This document shows positions 9,215-16,912 of a stretch of 34,004 bases of DNA, one piece after another. The translations under genes were made by a program, and so were the position numbers. Position 1 is the stretch's first letter. Every line of letters starts with the position of its first letter. The notes beneath the pieces are model-generated. The model had not been told where the DNA came from. It worked only from the letters and a program-made list of their open reading frames with translations, and did not search any database. Source of the stretch: Bryobacterales bacterium (GTDB lineage Bacteria; Acidobacteriota; Terriglobia; Bryobacterales; UBA6623); NCBI GenBank assembly GCA_028819255.1, contig JAPPMB010000035.1:32345-66348 (forward strand), in the 5' to 3' direction.

Positions 9215-10876
9215 ATGGCCCCCCTTGGCGTCTCGCCCCATCAATGCCAGGCTCTGTCTGGCGTAAGCCGCCGTCGCCTGCTCGGAACCTACTACACACC
9301 CGATGACCTTGCGACGGTGTTGGTCCGGTGGGCATTGGCCGATGGCAAGGGGCCGCTGCTGGACCCAAGCTATGGAGGCTGCGCGTTTCTCGAAGCTGCA
9401 GTGCGTATCCTCTCGGAAAAGGATCTTGCCAGACCGGAAACCCAAGTTTACGGAGTCGACATCGACCCCGGTTGCACCGAGACTGTGCGACTCATCGAGA
9501 AGCTCAGTGATTCCAATTGCATTGAGAGTGACTTCCTAAGCGTGTCGCCTGATGAACTTCCCGGCAGCCCGTATGCAGCAATCGTCGGAAACCCGCCCTA
9601 TGTGCGACATCACTGGATTAGCGTGGGTCAACGCGAATCGGCCCGAGCGGCGGCGGCGGAATCCACTCTTAATCTTCCTGCGACTGCCAGCCTTTGGGCC
9701 TACTTTCTGCTCCATTCCCTGCGGTTCCTCTCCCCGGGCGGTCGGCTAGCAATGCTGGTGCCGGAGGCCATTCTGCAAGCGGACTACGCTGCTCCTCTCC
9801 GCAGGTTGCTTGCGGACAAATTCACGAGCAGCCGTCTGATTCACGTTCGCGACCGCATGTTCGTCGGTACCGATGAGGCCGTGGTCGTCGCTGCTTGCTC
9901 CGGTTTTGGTGGAAAGGGGGAAATCCAGACGCTGTGCGTTGAGTCGCTAGGAGATCTTCACTCTGTGCTGACGGCTTCGGAAAGGGGCAGGCCACCGTCG
10001 TATCGCTTTCCGCCTGGCGTGGGTGACACCGGACGCGAAGCGGTCACCTTGCTCGGTCGAATCGACGGATCCTCCGAAGTCAGGCGTTTCGGCGAGGTGG
10101 CGGCGATCAGAGTCGGGGTCGTCACCGGTGCCAACCAGCATTTTATTCGCTCTCGGGGAGATCTCAATGCCCTAGGGCTTCCAGAGAGCGTCCGACATCG
10201 CATCGTGTCGCGAACCCGCTGGCTGAGGGGTCTCGAGTTCACTGAGGAGGACCACGACGAATTCGTGAATGGCAAGGCAGCGGCGTTTCTTGTACGGCCC
10301 AAGGACCCCGACGAGGACCGGCTCGTGCAGCGTTGGATTCGAGAGGGATTCGAGGAGGGTATAGCCGAAAGATACAAGTGTTCCCTTCGAGACGACTGGT
10401 TTCGTGTCGAGAGACCGACACCACCCGACGCCTTTGCTACCTGTGCACGCACAGGCTGGCCTCTGCTTGTCCTCAATCGTGCAGCGTGCCAAAACAGTAA
10501 CGCCATCCACAGTGTGACTTGGAAGCCTGACTTCGCGGGCGATCCGGAAGCCGTGGCCGTCGGGTTCTTGACGAGCGCGGTCGCCGCTTGGGCCGAACTC
10601 AGCGGTCGCCGTTATGGTGGTGGTGTGCTGAAGATCGAGCCCGGCACACTGAAGAGTGCGCCGATACCTGTGGTGGATGGGGCAGATGACGTATTTAAGG
10701 TTCTGGATCGTTCGCTTCGCAATGGGAGAGAGCAAGAAGCCAGGCGAATCGCCGACGATCGGGTTCTACGTGAGGGGATAGGTCTGAGTGACCAAGAGAT
10801 AGAGTGTCTGCGCTTCGTTAGCTCTCAGCTCATGGATTGGCGTCGACCCTCAAGGGGGAACATCGGTCATGGCTAG
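9215..10876 (+). CDS. N6-adenine DNA methyltransferase (Eco57I/TaqI class)
   Basis: 553 aa. Visible motifs: GTYYTP (24-29, motif X region), the SAM-binding motif I region LLDPSYGGCAFLEAA (48-62), VYGVDIDP (motif II), and catalytic NPPYV (126-130, motif IV), followed by GGRLAMLVPEAIL as in TaqI-like gamma methylases. It would add a methyl group to N6 of adenine in a specific DNA site. The C-terminal half (about 300-540) should be the target-recognition part. Motif I deviates from the usual DPACGSGxFL: the Cys-Gly-Ser is replaced by Tyr-Gly-Gly. No PD-(D/E)xK nuclease motif was found, so it is not a complete restriction enzyme alone. The stop overlaps the next gene's start by 8 bases, making it the first gene of a four-gene operon. 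Confidence 0.9.
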   Translation: MAPLGVSPHQCQALSGVSRRRLLGTYYTPDDLATVLVRWALADGKGPLLDPSYGGCAFLEAAVRILSEKDLARPETQVYGVDIDPGCTETVRLIEKLSDSNCIESDFLSVSPDELPGSPYAAIVGNPPYVRHHWISVGQRESARAAAAESTLNLPATASLWAYFLLHSLRFLSPGGRLAMLVPEAILQADYAAPLRRLLADKFTSSRLIHVRDRMFVGTDEAVVVAACSGFGGKGEIQTLCVESLGDLHSVLTASERGRPPSYRFPPGVGDTGREAVTLLGRIDGSSEVRRFGEVAAIRVGVVTGANQHFIRSRGDLNALGLPESVRHRIVSRTRWLRGLEFTEEDHDEFVNGKAAAFLVRPKDPDEDRLVQRWIREGFEEGIAERYKCSLRDDWFRVERPTPPDAFATCARTGWPLLVLNRAACQNSNAIHSVTWKPDFAGDPEAVAVGFLTSAVAAWAELSGRRYGGGVLKIEPGTLKSAPIPVVDGADDVFKVLDRSLRNGREQEARRIADDRVLREGIGLSDQEIECLRFVSSQLMDWRRPSRGNIGHG

Positions 10877-13193
10877 GTTTACGGTCGATACCCACCTGTT
10901 TCGGGAACTGGGCGAACTCCTCGTGGGCCGCGATTCCACTGCGTTGATCGAGCTGATCAAGAACTCATACGATGCGGATGCCACCGAAGTGATCGTTCAC
11001 GGCGAGAGCTTAGCCGATCCACGCAAGGGACGCATAGTGATTCTGGACAATGGAACCGGGATGACAAAGGACCGTTTCATGAAGGGCTTCCTGCGGATTG
11101 CATCACGTCTGAAAGACCAAGGTCCAAGACGCTCATCCGAGTTTGGGCGTCGGTTCACGGGCGTCAAGGGAATCGGGCGGCTGGCAGCACACAAGCTGGC
11201 CAAGCGGTTGGAGGTCACCAGCGTCCATCAAGACGAACTGGGTGACGGACACACCACAGAACTCAACGCCGTCTTGGACTGGGACGCGATTGAAGCGTAC
11301 GAAACGTTGGATGACATTCCCGACGATGTAGTGACCCTGAGCGAGAATCGGCTCAGTCGAAGCGTCGTTGGTACTGCACTGACCCTGTCGAGCCTCAGGC
11401 GACCGTGGACCTCCAAGGAACGCGCCAGATTTTTCGCAGAGGTTCAGGCCTTCCAAACGCCGGACTTCATCACGAGACCGTTGCCCGCGGCGGTGGTCTC
11501 CGAGCCCGTACTATTCGAGCGCCCCATACTCCGGGACGCTAGCGGGGGCGTCGCGGGAGAGGGGCATGGAGGGTTTGAGGTGCTCCTGGAAGGTGAGTTG
11601 GAGGCTGGCGACGACTATTGGGGGGTGATCGCCGAGTTGGCCGCGTGGGTCATTGAGATTCGCACGGCAGAGGATGGCAGACTGGTTCACATTGGTGTCG
11701 TCCCGACATCCCGCACTTTGGACGACAATTCGGACGCGAGAGCGTACTCCACAACGATTGAACACCCCGACCCAGAGCACGGCCCCTCGTTCGACGCCCG
11801 GATCCTGGTCCGGGAGGGCCAAATCAAGGGCAGGGGCTCCCGTGAACGGCGTAGCTGGGCAGCCAAGGCGAGCGGAATTCGAGTCTACTTGGAGGGGTTT
11901 CGCGTGCTGCCCTACGGCGACGACGACTGGCTGTCCATTGACGCCGATTACGCCCAGCGTCCTCGACAGCTCGAAATGCTCAAGAATCAGCCCCTTGCAA
12001 CAGAGTTGGAGGATGCGGATCCAGACGAGGGACTCGTTCGTCTCCCTCACAACAACTATTTCGGCGGAGTGTTCTTAACCCAGGAGCGTGCGCCCACCCT
12101 CAGGGTTCTGGTAAACCGGGAGGGCTTCGTGCCGGAGTCCGGGTTCGACACACTTGTCAGCTTGGTTCGCACGGGCGTAGACCTGTGCACCCGGGTCCGC
12201 GCTGCCAGCAACCTGAAGGCGCGACTGAGACGACGCAAGGAGCGCCGGAAGAGGCGCGAGGTGGAGTCAGCCAGTGAGGGTGGTATGGATCCGCCCACCA
12301 CCGACAAAGGTCTGGATCGCAGTTCTCTCCCGGATCTGATAGCCGAAGCCGGAGCGTCCATTGGCGAAGCCCGCCGGCTTGTCAGCCAAGGCAACGCCGA
12401 TGCCGCCCAACCGAAGATGCGTGAAGCCGTTGAGGCGATGGAGGAGGCGCGCGAGAGAGCCGACAGCGTGATTTCCGAAGGTGCTCTCTTTCGCGTGCTG
12501 GCTTCGGTCGGTACGCAAATGGCTGCTTTCGCCCACGAGATGAACGCCCTGCTGGGTGCGGCGCAGACTTTGCGTGAAGGGCTCAGGATGGTCCTCGATG
12601 ACCAAGCACTCTCAGCCACTCAGCGACGCCGGGTGAGGCTCGCATGGGCTGCTGCCGTCGACTTGGCTCAGTGGATCGAGCGTCACGCCTCCTACCTCGT
12701 GGACGTGACCACGCCGGACGCGCGAAGGCGTCGCTCCCGCCAGCTCCTCGCCGCCCGTTTCGACGCGGCCGTCCGCTTGGTGAATCACTCCGCGAAGCGA
12801 CGCAGGGTCAGAATCGACAATGACATTTCGCCGGACGCCAAGACGCTGCCGATGTTTCCTGCCGAGTTGACAACCGTCTTTGCCAACTTGCTGACCAATG
12901 CCGTGAAGAGCGCCCGGGAAGACGGGCGAATCCAGGCCTTGGCCGCCAACGACGACGGTGCCCTGCGAGTTCGTGTCCAGAACACGGGAGTTGCCGTTGA
13001 CCTCGAGGAGGCAGAGCGGTGGTTCGAGCCGTTCGAATCCACAACCGAGGAAGTTGATCCCGTTCTCGGCCAAGGCATGGGTCTTGGCCTCACCATCACG
13101 CGGAGCATACTCGACTACTACGGCGTTTCGGTCACGTTTGTGGATCCGGATCCCGCTTACGACACCGCGATTGAAATGGCCTTTCCGAAATGA
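10869..13193 (+). CDS. Dual-GHKL ATPase: Hsp90/MutL-like N-terminus fused to a histidine-kinase-like C-terminus
   Basis: 774 aa, probably cytoplasmic, with no membrane segment seen. Module 1: ELIKNSYDAD with E28, N32 and D35, ILDNGTGM (58-65), and GVKGIGRLAAHKLAKRL (98-114), the three ATP-site motifs of Hsp90/MutL/MORC-type proteins. The middle part (about 180-430) is unrecognised. A basic, Arg-rich linker lies at about 440-465. Module 2: FAHEMNALL with H556 in a DHp-like helix, N box with FANLLTNA (N673, N677), QNTG (G1-like), WFEPFEST (F box) and GMGLGLTI (G2) near 735. H556 is a plausible phospho-acceptor. It overlaps both neighbours (8 and 4 bases) and is followed by a receiver-domain gene, so a phosphorelay to that protein is likely. 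What activates the N-terminal ATPase is unknown. Confidence 0.9.
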   Translation: MARFTVDTHLFRELGELLVGRDSTALIELIKNSYDADATEVIVHGESLADPRKGRIVILDNGTGMTKDRFMKGFLRIASRLKDQGPRRSSEFGRRFTGVKGIGRLAAHKLAKRLEVTSVHQDELGDGHTTELNAVLDWDAIEAYETLDDIPDDVVTLSENRLSRSVVGTALTLSSLRRPWTSKERARFFAEVQAFQTPDFITRPLPAAVVSEPVLFERPILRDASGGVAGEGHGGFEVLLEGELEAGDDYWGVIAELAAWVIEIRTAEDGRLVHIGVVPTSRTLDDNSDARAYSTTIEHPDPEHGPSFDARILVREGQIKGRGSRERRSWAAKASGIRVYLEGFRVLPYGDDDWLSIDADYAQRPRQLEMLKNQPLATELEDADPDEGLVRLPHNNYFGGVFLTQERAPTLRVLVNREGFVPESGFDTLVSLVRTGVDLCTRVRAASNLKARLRRRKERRKRREVESASEGGMDPPTTDKGLDRSSLPDLIAEAGASIGEARRLVSQGNADAAQPKMREAVEAMEEARERADSVISEGALFRVLASVGTQMAAFAHEMNALLGAAQTLREGLRMVLDDQALSATQRRRVRLAWAAAVDLAQWIERHASYLVDVTTPDARRRRSRQLLAARFDAAVRLVNHSAKRRRVRIDNDISPDAKTLPMFPAELTTVFANLLTNAVKSAREDGRIQALAANDDGALRVRVQNTGVAVDLEEAERWFEPFESTTEEVDPVLGQGMGLGLTITRSILDYYGVSVTFVDPDPAYDTAIEMAFPK

Positions 13194-14323
13194 CGTCAAG
13201 ACACGACAAGAAGCCGGTCATCCTTGTGGTTGATGACGCGGCCGAACAAATGAACCGTGGCATGGTGCTTAGATTCGGGGACCGAGCAAGGGTGACGGTT
13301 CGGCATCCATCGGGAATCCAGTCAGAGGACATCGAAGAAGCGCAGCTTGTCCTGATGGACTACCGACTCGAAGATTGGCCGGAACGCGATTCACAGTGCG
13401 CCGCCTTTAATGTCCGAACCGGCATGGCCCTTGCCACGATCGTGCGGGAATCCGCCGACGAGGCGAGCGCCGATCGCCTCACCGCTGTGGCGCTGCACAC
13501 AGGGCATCTCGCGGAGGCCAGCGGCCGGATTCGGCCACCCTATTCAAGACATGTCGTGGCGCGTCTGAACAATCTGGAGTGGGTCTTCGAGAAGACCGAC
13601 GAGGAGCGGTTCGATCAGATTGTCGAATTGGCGAAGACCGCACAGCACCTTGACGGAGTCTGGCCCCCTGATTCGAACGCGTCCGAAGCCAGAGCCCAAG
13701 AACTGCTTCGCATGGACCCGGAGGCAGAGTGGTTCGACCGGAGTTGGCGGGAGGTTCGGGAATGCCAGCCGCCCATTCACCAATCGGCTGGACATTCCCA
13801 AGGCGTTTTCTTCCTGCGCTGGCTTTTACACCAAGTCCTACCGTATCCCTGCTTCCTCTGGGACATCAATTCGGTAGCGGCTCGGCTCCGCCTACATGTG
13901 GAAGATCTTGAGCGCCTGAGGGCTTCGGGCTGCGACCTGGCACGGGACCTTCAACAGTTCAAGTACACCGGCATCCTCGAAGGATTCCTCGGTCCTCGTT
14001 GGTGGCGCGTGGCGATTGACGACTACATTTGGGAGCTTGGGGGTGGTTCGTCCGGCAGGTCGGGAGAATTCGAGGATCAGCTCCGTGAAAAGGCCGGGGA
14101 GGATCTCAGACTGGTAGGTCCACATGATCCGGTCGTCTGCTTGAATCGAGACTTCCGACCCGCAGATGTCGCGTCTCCGCAGGACGCAGTCAGGGTTCGT
14201 CCAGACTACTGGCCACCGTTCGCAGACGCGGCGTGGATGGCGATCGACACGGTACGGAGCGAAGAGGAACTGGCTGCGATGGTAGAGCCCTTGGACCAAT
14301 ACCGGATCGAGACTGATGGTTAG
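13190..14323 (+). CDS. Receiver-domain protein with an unrecognised C-terminal (effector?) domain
   Basis: 377 aa. Residues 1 to about 125 look like a response-regulator receiver: VILVVDD with acid pair D15-D16, LVLMDYRL with D57 at the phosphorylation position, and VALHTG with T104 at the switch Thr position. The conserved Lys near the end of the fold is not obvious (RIRPPY stands where KP is usual), so the domain is divergent. Residues of about 140-377 match no family known to me; they are rich in Trp and acidic residues (FLWDINS, GPRWWRVAIDDYIWELGGG, YWPPFADAAW) and contain no DNA-binding helix-turn-helix that I can see. It is joined to the kinase-like gene by an ATGA overlap, and the next gene starts within it. 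This is likely the output component of the pair. Confidence 0.8.
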   Translation: MTSRHDKKPVILVVDDAAEQMNRGMVLRFGDRARVTVRHPSGIQSEDIEEAQLVLMDYRLEDWPERDSQCAAFNVRTGMALATIVRESADEASADRLTAVALHTGHLAEASGRIRPPYSRHVVARLNNLEWVFEKTDEERFDQIVELAKTAQHLDGVWPPDSNASEARAQELLRMDPEAEWFDRSWREVRECQPPIHQSAGHSQGVFFLRWLLHQVLPYPCFLWDINSVAARLRLHVEDLERLRASGCDLARDLQQFKYTGILEGFLGPRWWRVAIDDYIWELGGGSSGRSGEFEDQLREKAGEDLRLVGPHDPVVCLNRDFRPADVASPQDAVRVRPDYWPPFADAAWMAIDTVRSEEELAAMVEPLDQYRIETDG

Positions 14324-15086
14324 CTGCGGCGTGGCAGGACTTCGGTTTCCGTGCCGGGAACTCGTTGATGAAACTGCGGCGCTCAGGAGAATGGCCGCGG
14401 ACCTGCTTTATTCGGATGGCCCGCTTCGTGCCCTTGCCACGGACTTGGAGCGAATCGGCGAGAAATCAGCCGAATGCGACCGGAAGCTCGAGTTGCAACC
14501 CCTTCGCACTCGTCCAACCCGCGCCTACGAGCCCGGCTCCCGATCCGGTGGTTCGGAGGTGTACGCCCGCCTGACGGGAGCATGGCAAGTGCGACCGGTC
14601 GGCAAGAAACGTCCCAACCGCTTGATCGCTTTCAGTGGCTCCGCCTCCACCGTGGTAGAGCTGTGGCCTGCTGGATGCCTTTGGCGTGAGAAAGAGAACG
14701 CGTCGTGCCGGCTAGCGATGTGGCGAATTGAGCTTGGCGCCGATGACTCTCCCGGCTGCTATTTCCACTTCCAGATCCTTGGTGACCGCTACGACAACCC
14801 GTTCCCGAAGAGGATCCCGATTCCCCGGCTGCCGAGTCCGTTTGTGACGCCTATGGCGGCTGTGGAATTCGCGCTCAGTGAGTTGTTTCAGGACAAGTGG
14901 CAAGGCAAGGCAAGAGGCTCACGTGACCACCACAGGCGTTGGCGGAAGATACAGTTGCAGCGTTGGTTGAGCCTGTTGCGGTGGCAGCAACAAACCGTGA
15001 ACGACACAATGAGAACGGGCACTTCGTCTCCATGGATCAGCTTGAAGTCGGCGAAGCCGCCGAACAATCTGTTCAAGTGTGCGTAA
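14316..15086 (+). CDS. Conserved-looking hypothetical protein, fourth gene of the methyltransferase/GHKL operon
   Basis: 256 aa, not recognised. It overlaps the receiver gene by 8 bases, so it is almost certainly co-translated with it. The N-terminal region (about 10-60) is helical (TAALRRMAADLLYSDGPLRA). The middle (75-200) looks like a mixed beta domain (RLIAFSGSASTVVELWP, CYFHFQILG) ending in PIPRLPSPFVTPMAAVEFAL. After residue 200 come a helix rich in Arg, Trp and Gln (RRWRKIQLQRWLSLLRWQQQ) and a short tail. No signal or membrane segment. It could be a partner of the receiver protein or of the methyltransferase; nothing in the sequence decides. Confidence 0.75.
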   Translation: MVSCGVAGLRFPCRELVDETAALRRMAADLLYSDGPLRALATDLERIGEKSAECDRKLELQPLRTRPTRAYEPGSRSGGSEVYARLTGAWQVRPVGKKRPNRLIAFSGSASTVVELWPAGCLWREKENASCRLAMWRIELGADDSPGCYFHFQILGDRYDNPFPKRIPIPRLPSPFVTPMAAVEFALSELFQDKWQGKARGSRDHHRRWRKIQLQRWLSLLRWQQQTVNDTMRTGTSSPWISLKSAKPPNNLFKCA

Positions 15087-15139
15087 TGCAAGAATCCCTT
15101 CGTGGAGTCACAATGTGCTCGTGGAGACTTCAGAGGAGC

Positions 15140-15345
15140 GGAGGTGGCAGGTGGTCGGAAGACCGGGGCACAGGGCGATGACGATCTTCCCGTCCCGCTC
15201 CGCCGCTTGATAGTTGCGGGCCTGCGTCGCCCGCTGGGTACGACGCAAATGCCCGGCCGGATCATCACTTTCCTAGACCGGAGGGGGGATGCAGAGCCCA
15301 GAACTATGCTCCGTCACGAAAGCGCCTCCGGGCGCTGACCAGTGC
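15140..15345 (-). pseudogene. TPR-protein gene fragment, second copy
   Basis: The minus strand encodes SDDPAGHLRRTQRATQARNY, then QAAERDGKIVIALCPGLP, which aligns residue for residue with the start of the mature TPR protein at 3344 downwards (SNDPAEHF, YEAAERGWKTVIALRPDLP). The start triplet equivalent to ATG 3344 reads ATA, part of the signal sequence is deleted, and similarity ends after about 45 residues, so it is a dead fragment. The upstream block shared with copy 1 lies next to it. Confidence 0.75.
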
Positions 15346-15353
15346 TGTTGTTA

Positions 15354-15440
15354 GGGATCCAGAACCGAGTGGAGCCTTGCAAGGTGCCTCGTTTGAAGTC
15401 AGGGCACAGCCGACATGCATCCGCGAGGGCCTTTCGAGTA
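15354..15440. repeat. Direct repeat, copy 2 (upstream block of the TPR fragment)
   Basis: Matches 3395-3480 in the same orientation with scattered differences, including an identical 20-base stretch GGAGCCTTGCAAGGTGCCTC. Only about 75 bases separate its end from the start of the second repeated block, the ardC region at about 15513. Confidence 0.75.
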
Positions 15441-15555
15441 CGCGCGTCGCGCCAGATCCAGGGGCTACCGCCATTCCGCATCAAACGGGCAGGTTTCGTC
15501 CAAGCGACCCCTAGCACCCCACCGCGGGCGAAGCGTCTCCGCCGGCTCCAACCAG

Positions 15556-16680
15556 CTACCGCTCAGGCCCCGCTTCCCGCATCCGATCACGGGAGGGCGC
15601 CGACACGGGAAACGGGACTGCCCGACTGCGTGGCAGGGCGGGAATCCTTCCTTCGCCAGTCTTCCCGACCACTCGGTCTGTGACGCGCGATCCGGGGCCA
15701 GGCTGGTCGTGCGCGGCGGATCGAATGCGGCTCTCGCGTTCCTGCTGTCGCCCGCGATCCCTGTCCAGCAGGTAGTCGCTCATCATCTGGGCGTCCCTGG
15801 CGGCCCGGTAGATTTCGCGCGGGTCGTCCCGCAGTGCCCTGACCCACGACCGGACGTAGCCGGCGTGACGCGAGGGGTCATGCCCCAGGTTCAGCCGGTC
15901 TCCGGTCATCATCGAGCTGATTTCCGCCCGCAGTTCCTCCCGGGCGTACAGAGTGGACCAGAATCCGGCCTCGGTGCCCCGCACGAGCGTCTCCCGGTTG
16001 AGCCGGTCGGGGTGGCCCGTCCAGTGGCCCAGTTCGTGCAGCGCGGTCTGGTAGTACGAAGGGGCGTTGGGAAACTGGTCTCGGTACGGCAGGACGATCC
16101 GGTCGCGCGCGAGGTCGTAGTAGGCCCGGTCGTCCCCTGAATGCTGCACGACCGCACCCACGTTCCGGAAGACCCGCTCCGCGTCCTCGTGCCGGTCCCA
16201 TGTCTCAGCGCTCCGTCGGACGGTCCGGGCCGGAAGGCCGTTGCACTGCTCCGCATTGAACACCGTATAGGGATACACCCGCGGGGACGGAAGGACGCGT
16301 GTCTCGTAGACCGGCTGCCCCTCGTCGTCCAGAACCGGTCGGCCGTCCTTCTCGCGCGCCAGCCGCTTGGACTCGAACTGCCAGAACAGGATCGGGCAGC
16401 CCTTTTCCCCGCGGCGAACGTGGCCGCCCAGGTCCTTCACCTGCTTGAAGGTTCCCCAGCGCGCGTCGCCGTAGCCCCGCTTCGCGGCCTTCTCGGCAAG
16501 CCAGACCGTGTTCCCGCCCCTATAGGGCTTGCCGGTCTTGACGTTGTAGGGCAGGGAATTCGCACCGGGCTCCCAGGCCTGAGTCCAGGTCGCCTTGCCC
16601 TCCTGCATGCGCTCGATCAGCGTCTCGGCCACCCGCCGGTAGAAGTCGTCGACCCGCGACCGGCGATCAGCCCTCGCCAT
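15556..16680 (-). CDS. ardC: ArdC-like anti-restriction protein (ssDNA-binding domain plus zincin metallopeptidase domain)
   Basis: 374 aa from ATG 16680; an in-frame ATG at 16731 is inside the preceding gene and lacks the family start. The N-terminal ArdC/TraC-type ssDNA-binding domain is seen in the segments DFYRRVAETLIERMQEGKATW, SLPYNVKTGKPYRGGNTVWL and TFKQVKDLGGHVRRGEKG. The C-terminal zincin-like domain has HELGHWTGH (HELGH at about 215-219). In the plasmid ArdC family this protein coats or protects incoming single-stranded DNA from restriction during conjugation; that role is inferred from family and neighbours. The gene overlaps the upstream small gene by 14 bases and follows VirB11 in the same direction. 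A broken copy lies at 8158-9015. Confidence 0.85.
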   Translation of the reverse strand: MARADRRSRVDDFYRRVAETLIERMQEGKATWTQAWEPGANSLPYNVKTGKPYRGGNTVWLAEKAAKRGYGDARWGTFKQVKDLGGHVRRGEKGCPILFWQFESKRLAREKDGRPVLDDEGQPVYETRVLPSPRVYPYTVFNAEQCNGLPARTVRRSAETWDRHEDAERVFRNVGAVVQHSGDDRAYYDLARDRIVLPYRDQFPNAPSYYQTALHELGHWTGHPDRLNRETLVRGTEAGFWSTLYAREELRAEISSMMTGDRLNLGHDPSRHAGYVRSWVRALRDDPREIYRAARDAQMMSDYLLDRDRGRQQERESRIRSAAHDQPGPGSRVTDRVVGKTGEGRIPALPRSRAVPFPVSAPSRDRMREAGPER

Positions 16681-16912
16681 CGCCGCGTCCCTTTCCCCAC
16701 TGGAAGTCGGACGGATCCTCGGTCGCTTCAAACGCCTCCTCGGCGGCCTCCGCGTCCTCGAACCACGCCCCGCAGGCCAGTGCGGTCTCGAGGTCCGTCT
16801 CCACGATCACGCCGGGCTCCAGCGAGCGCCCGACCTCGTCAGGGCTTTTCGCGCGGCGGAGGAGCGCGAACCCGCGCCCCGGAGCCCGGACGATGCGGTC
16901 CGCCCGTTTCAC
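16667..16912 (-). CDS. Small acidic hypothetical protein of the conjugation cluster
   Basis: 81 aa, starting at GTG 16912, whose GTGA overlaps the stop of the VirB11 gene; GGAG lies seven bases upstream. The N-terminus is basic (KRADRIVRAPGRGFALLRR) and the second half strongly acidic (WFEDAEAAEEAFEATEDPSD). No domain recognised. Its end overlaps the start of ardC, so all three genes are likely translated together. Confidence 0.7.
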   Translation of the reverse strand: MKRADRIVRAPGRGFALLRRAKSPDEVGRSLEPGVIVETDLETALACGAWFEDAEAAEEAFEATEDPSDFQWGKGRGDGEG

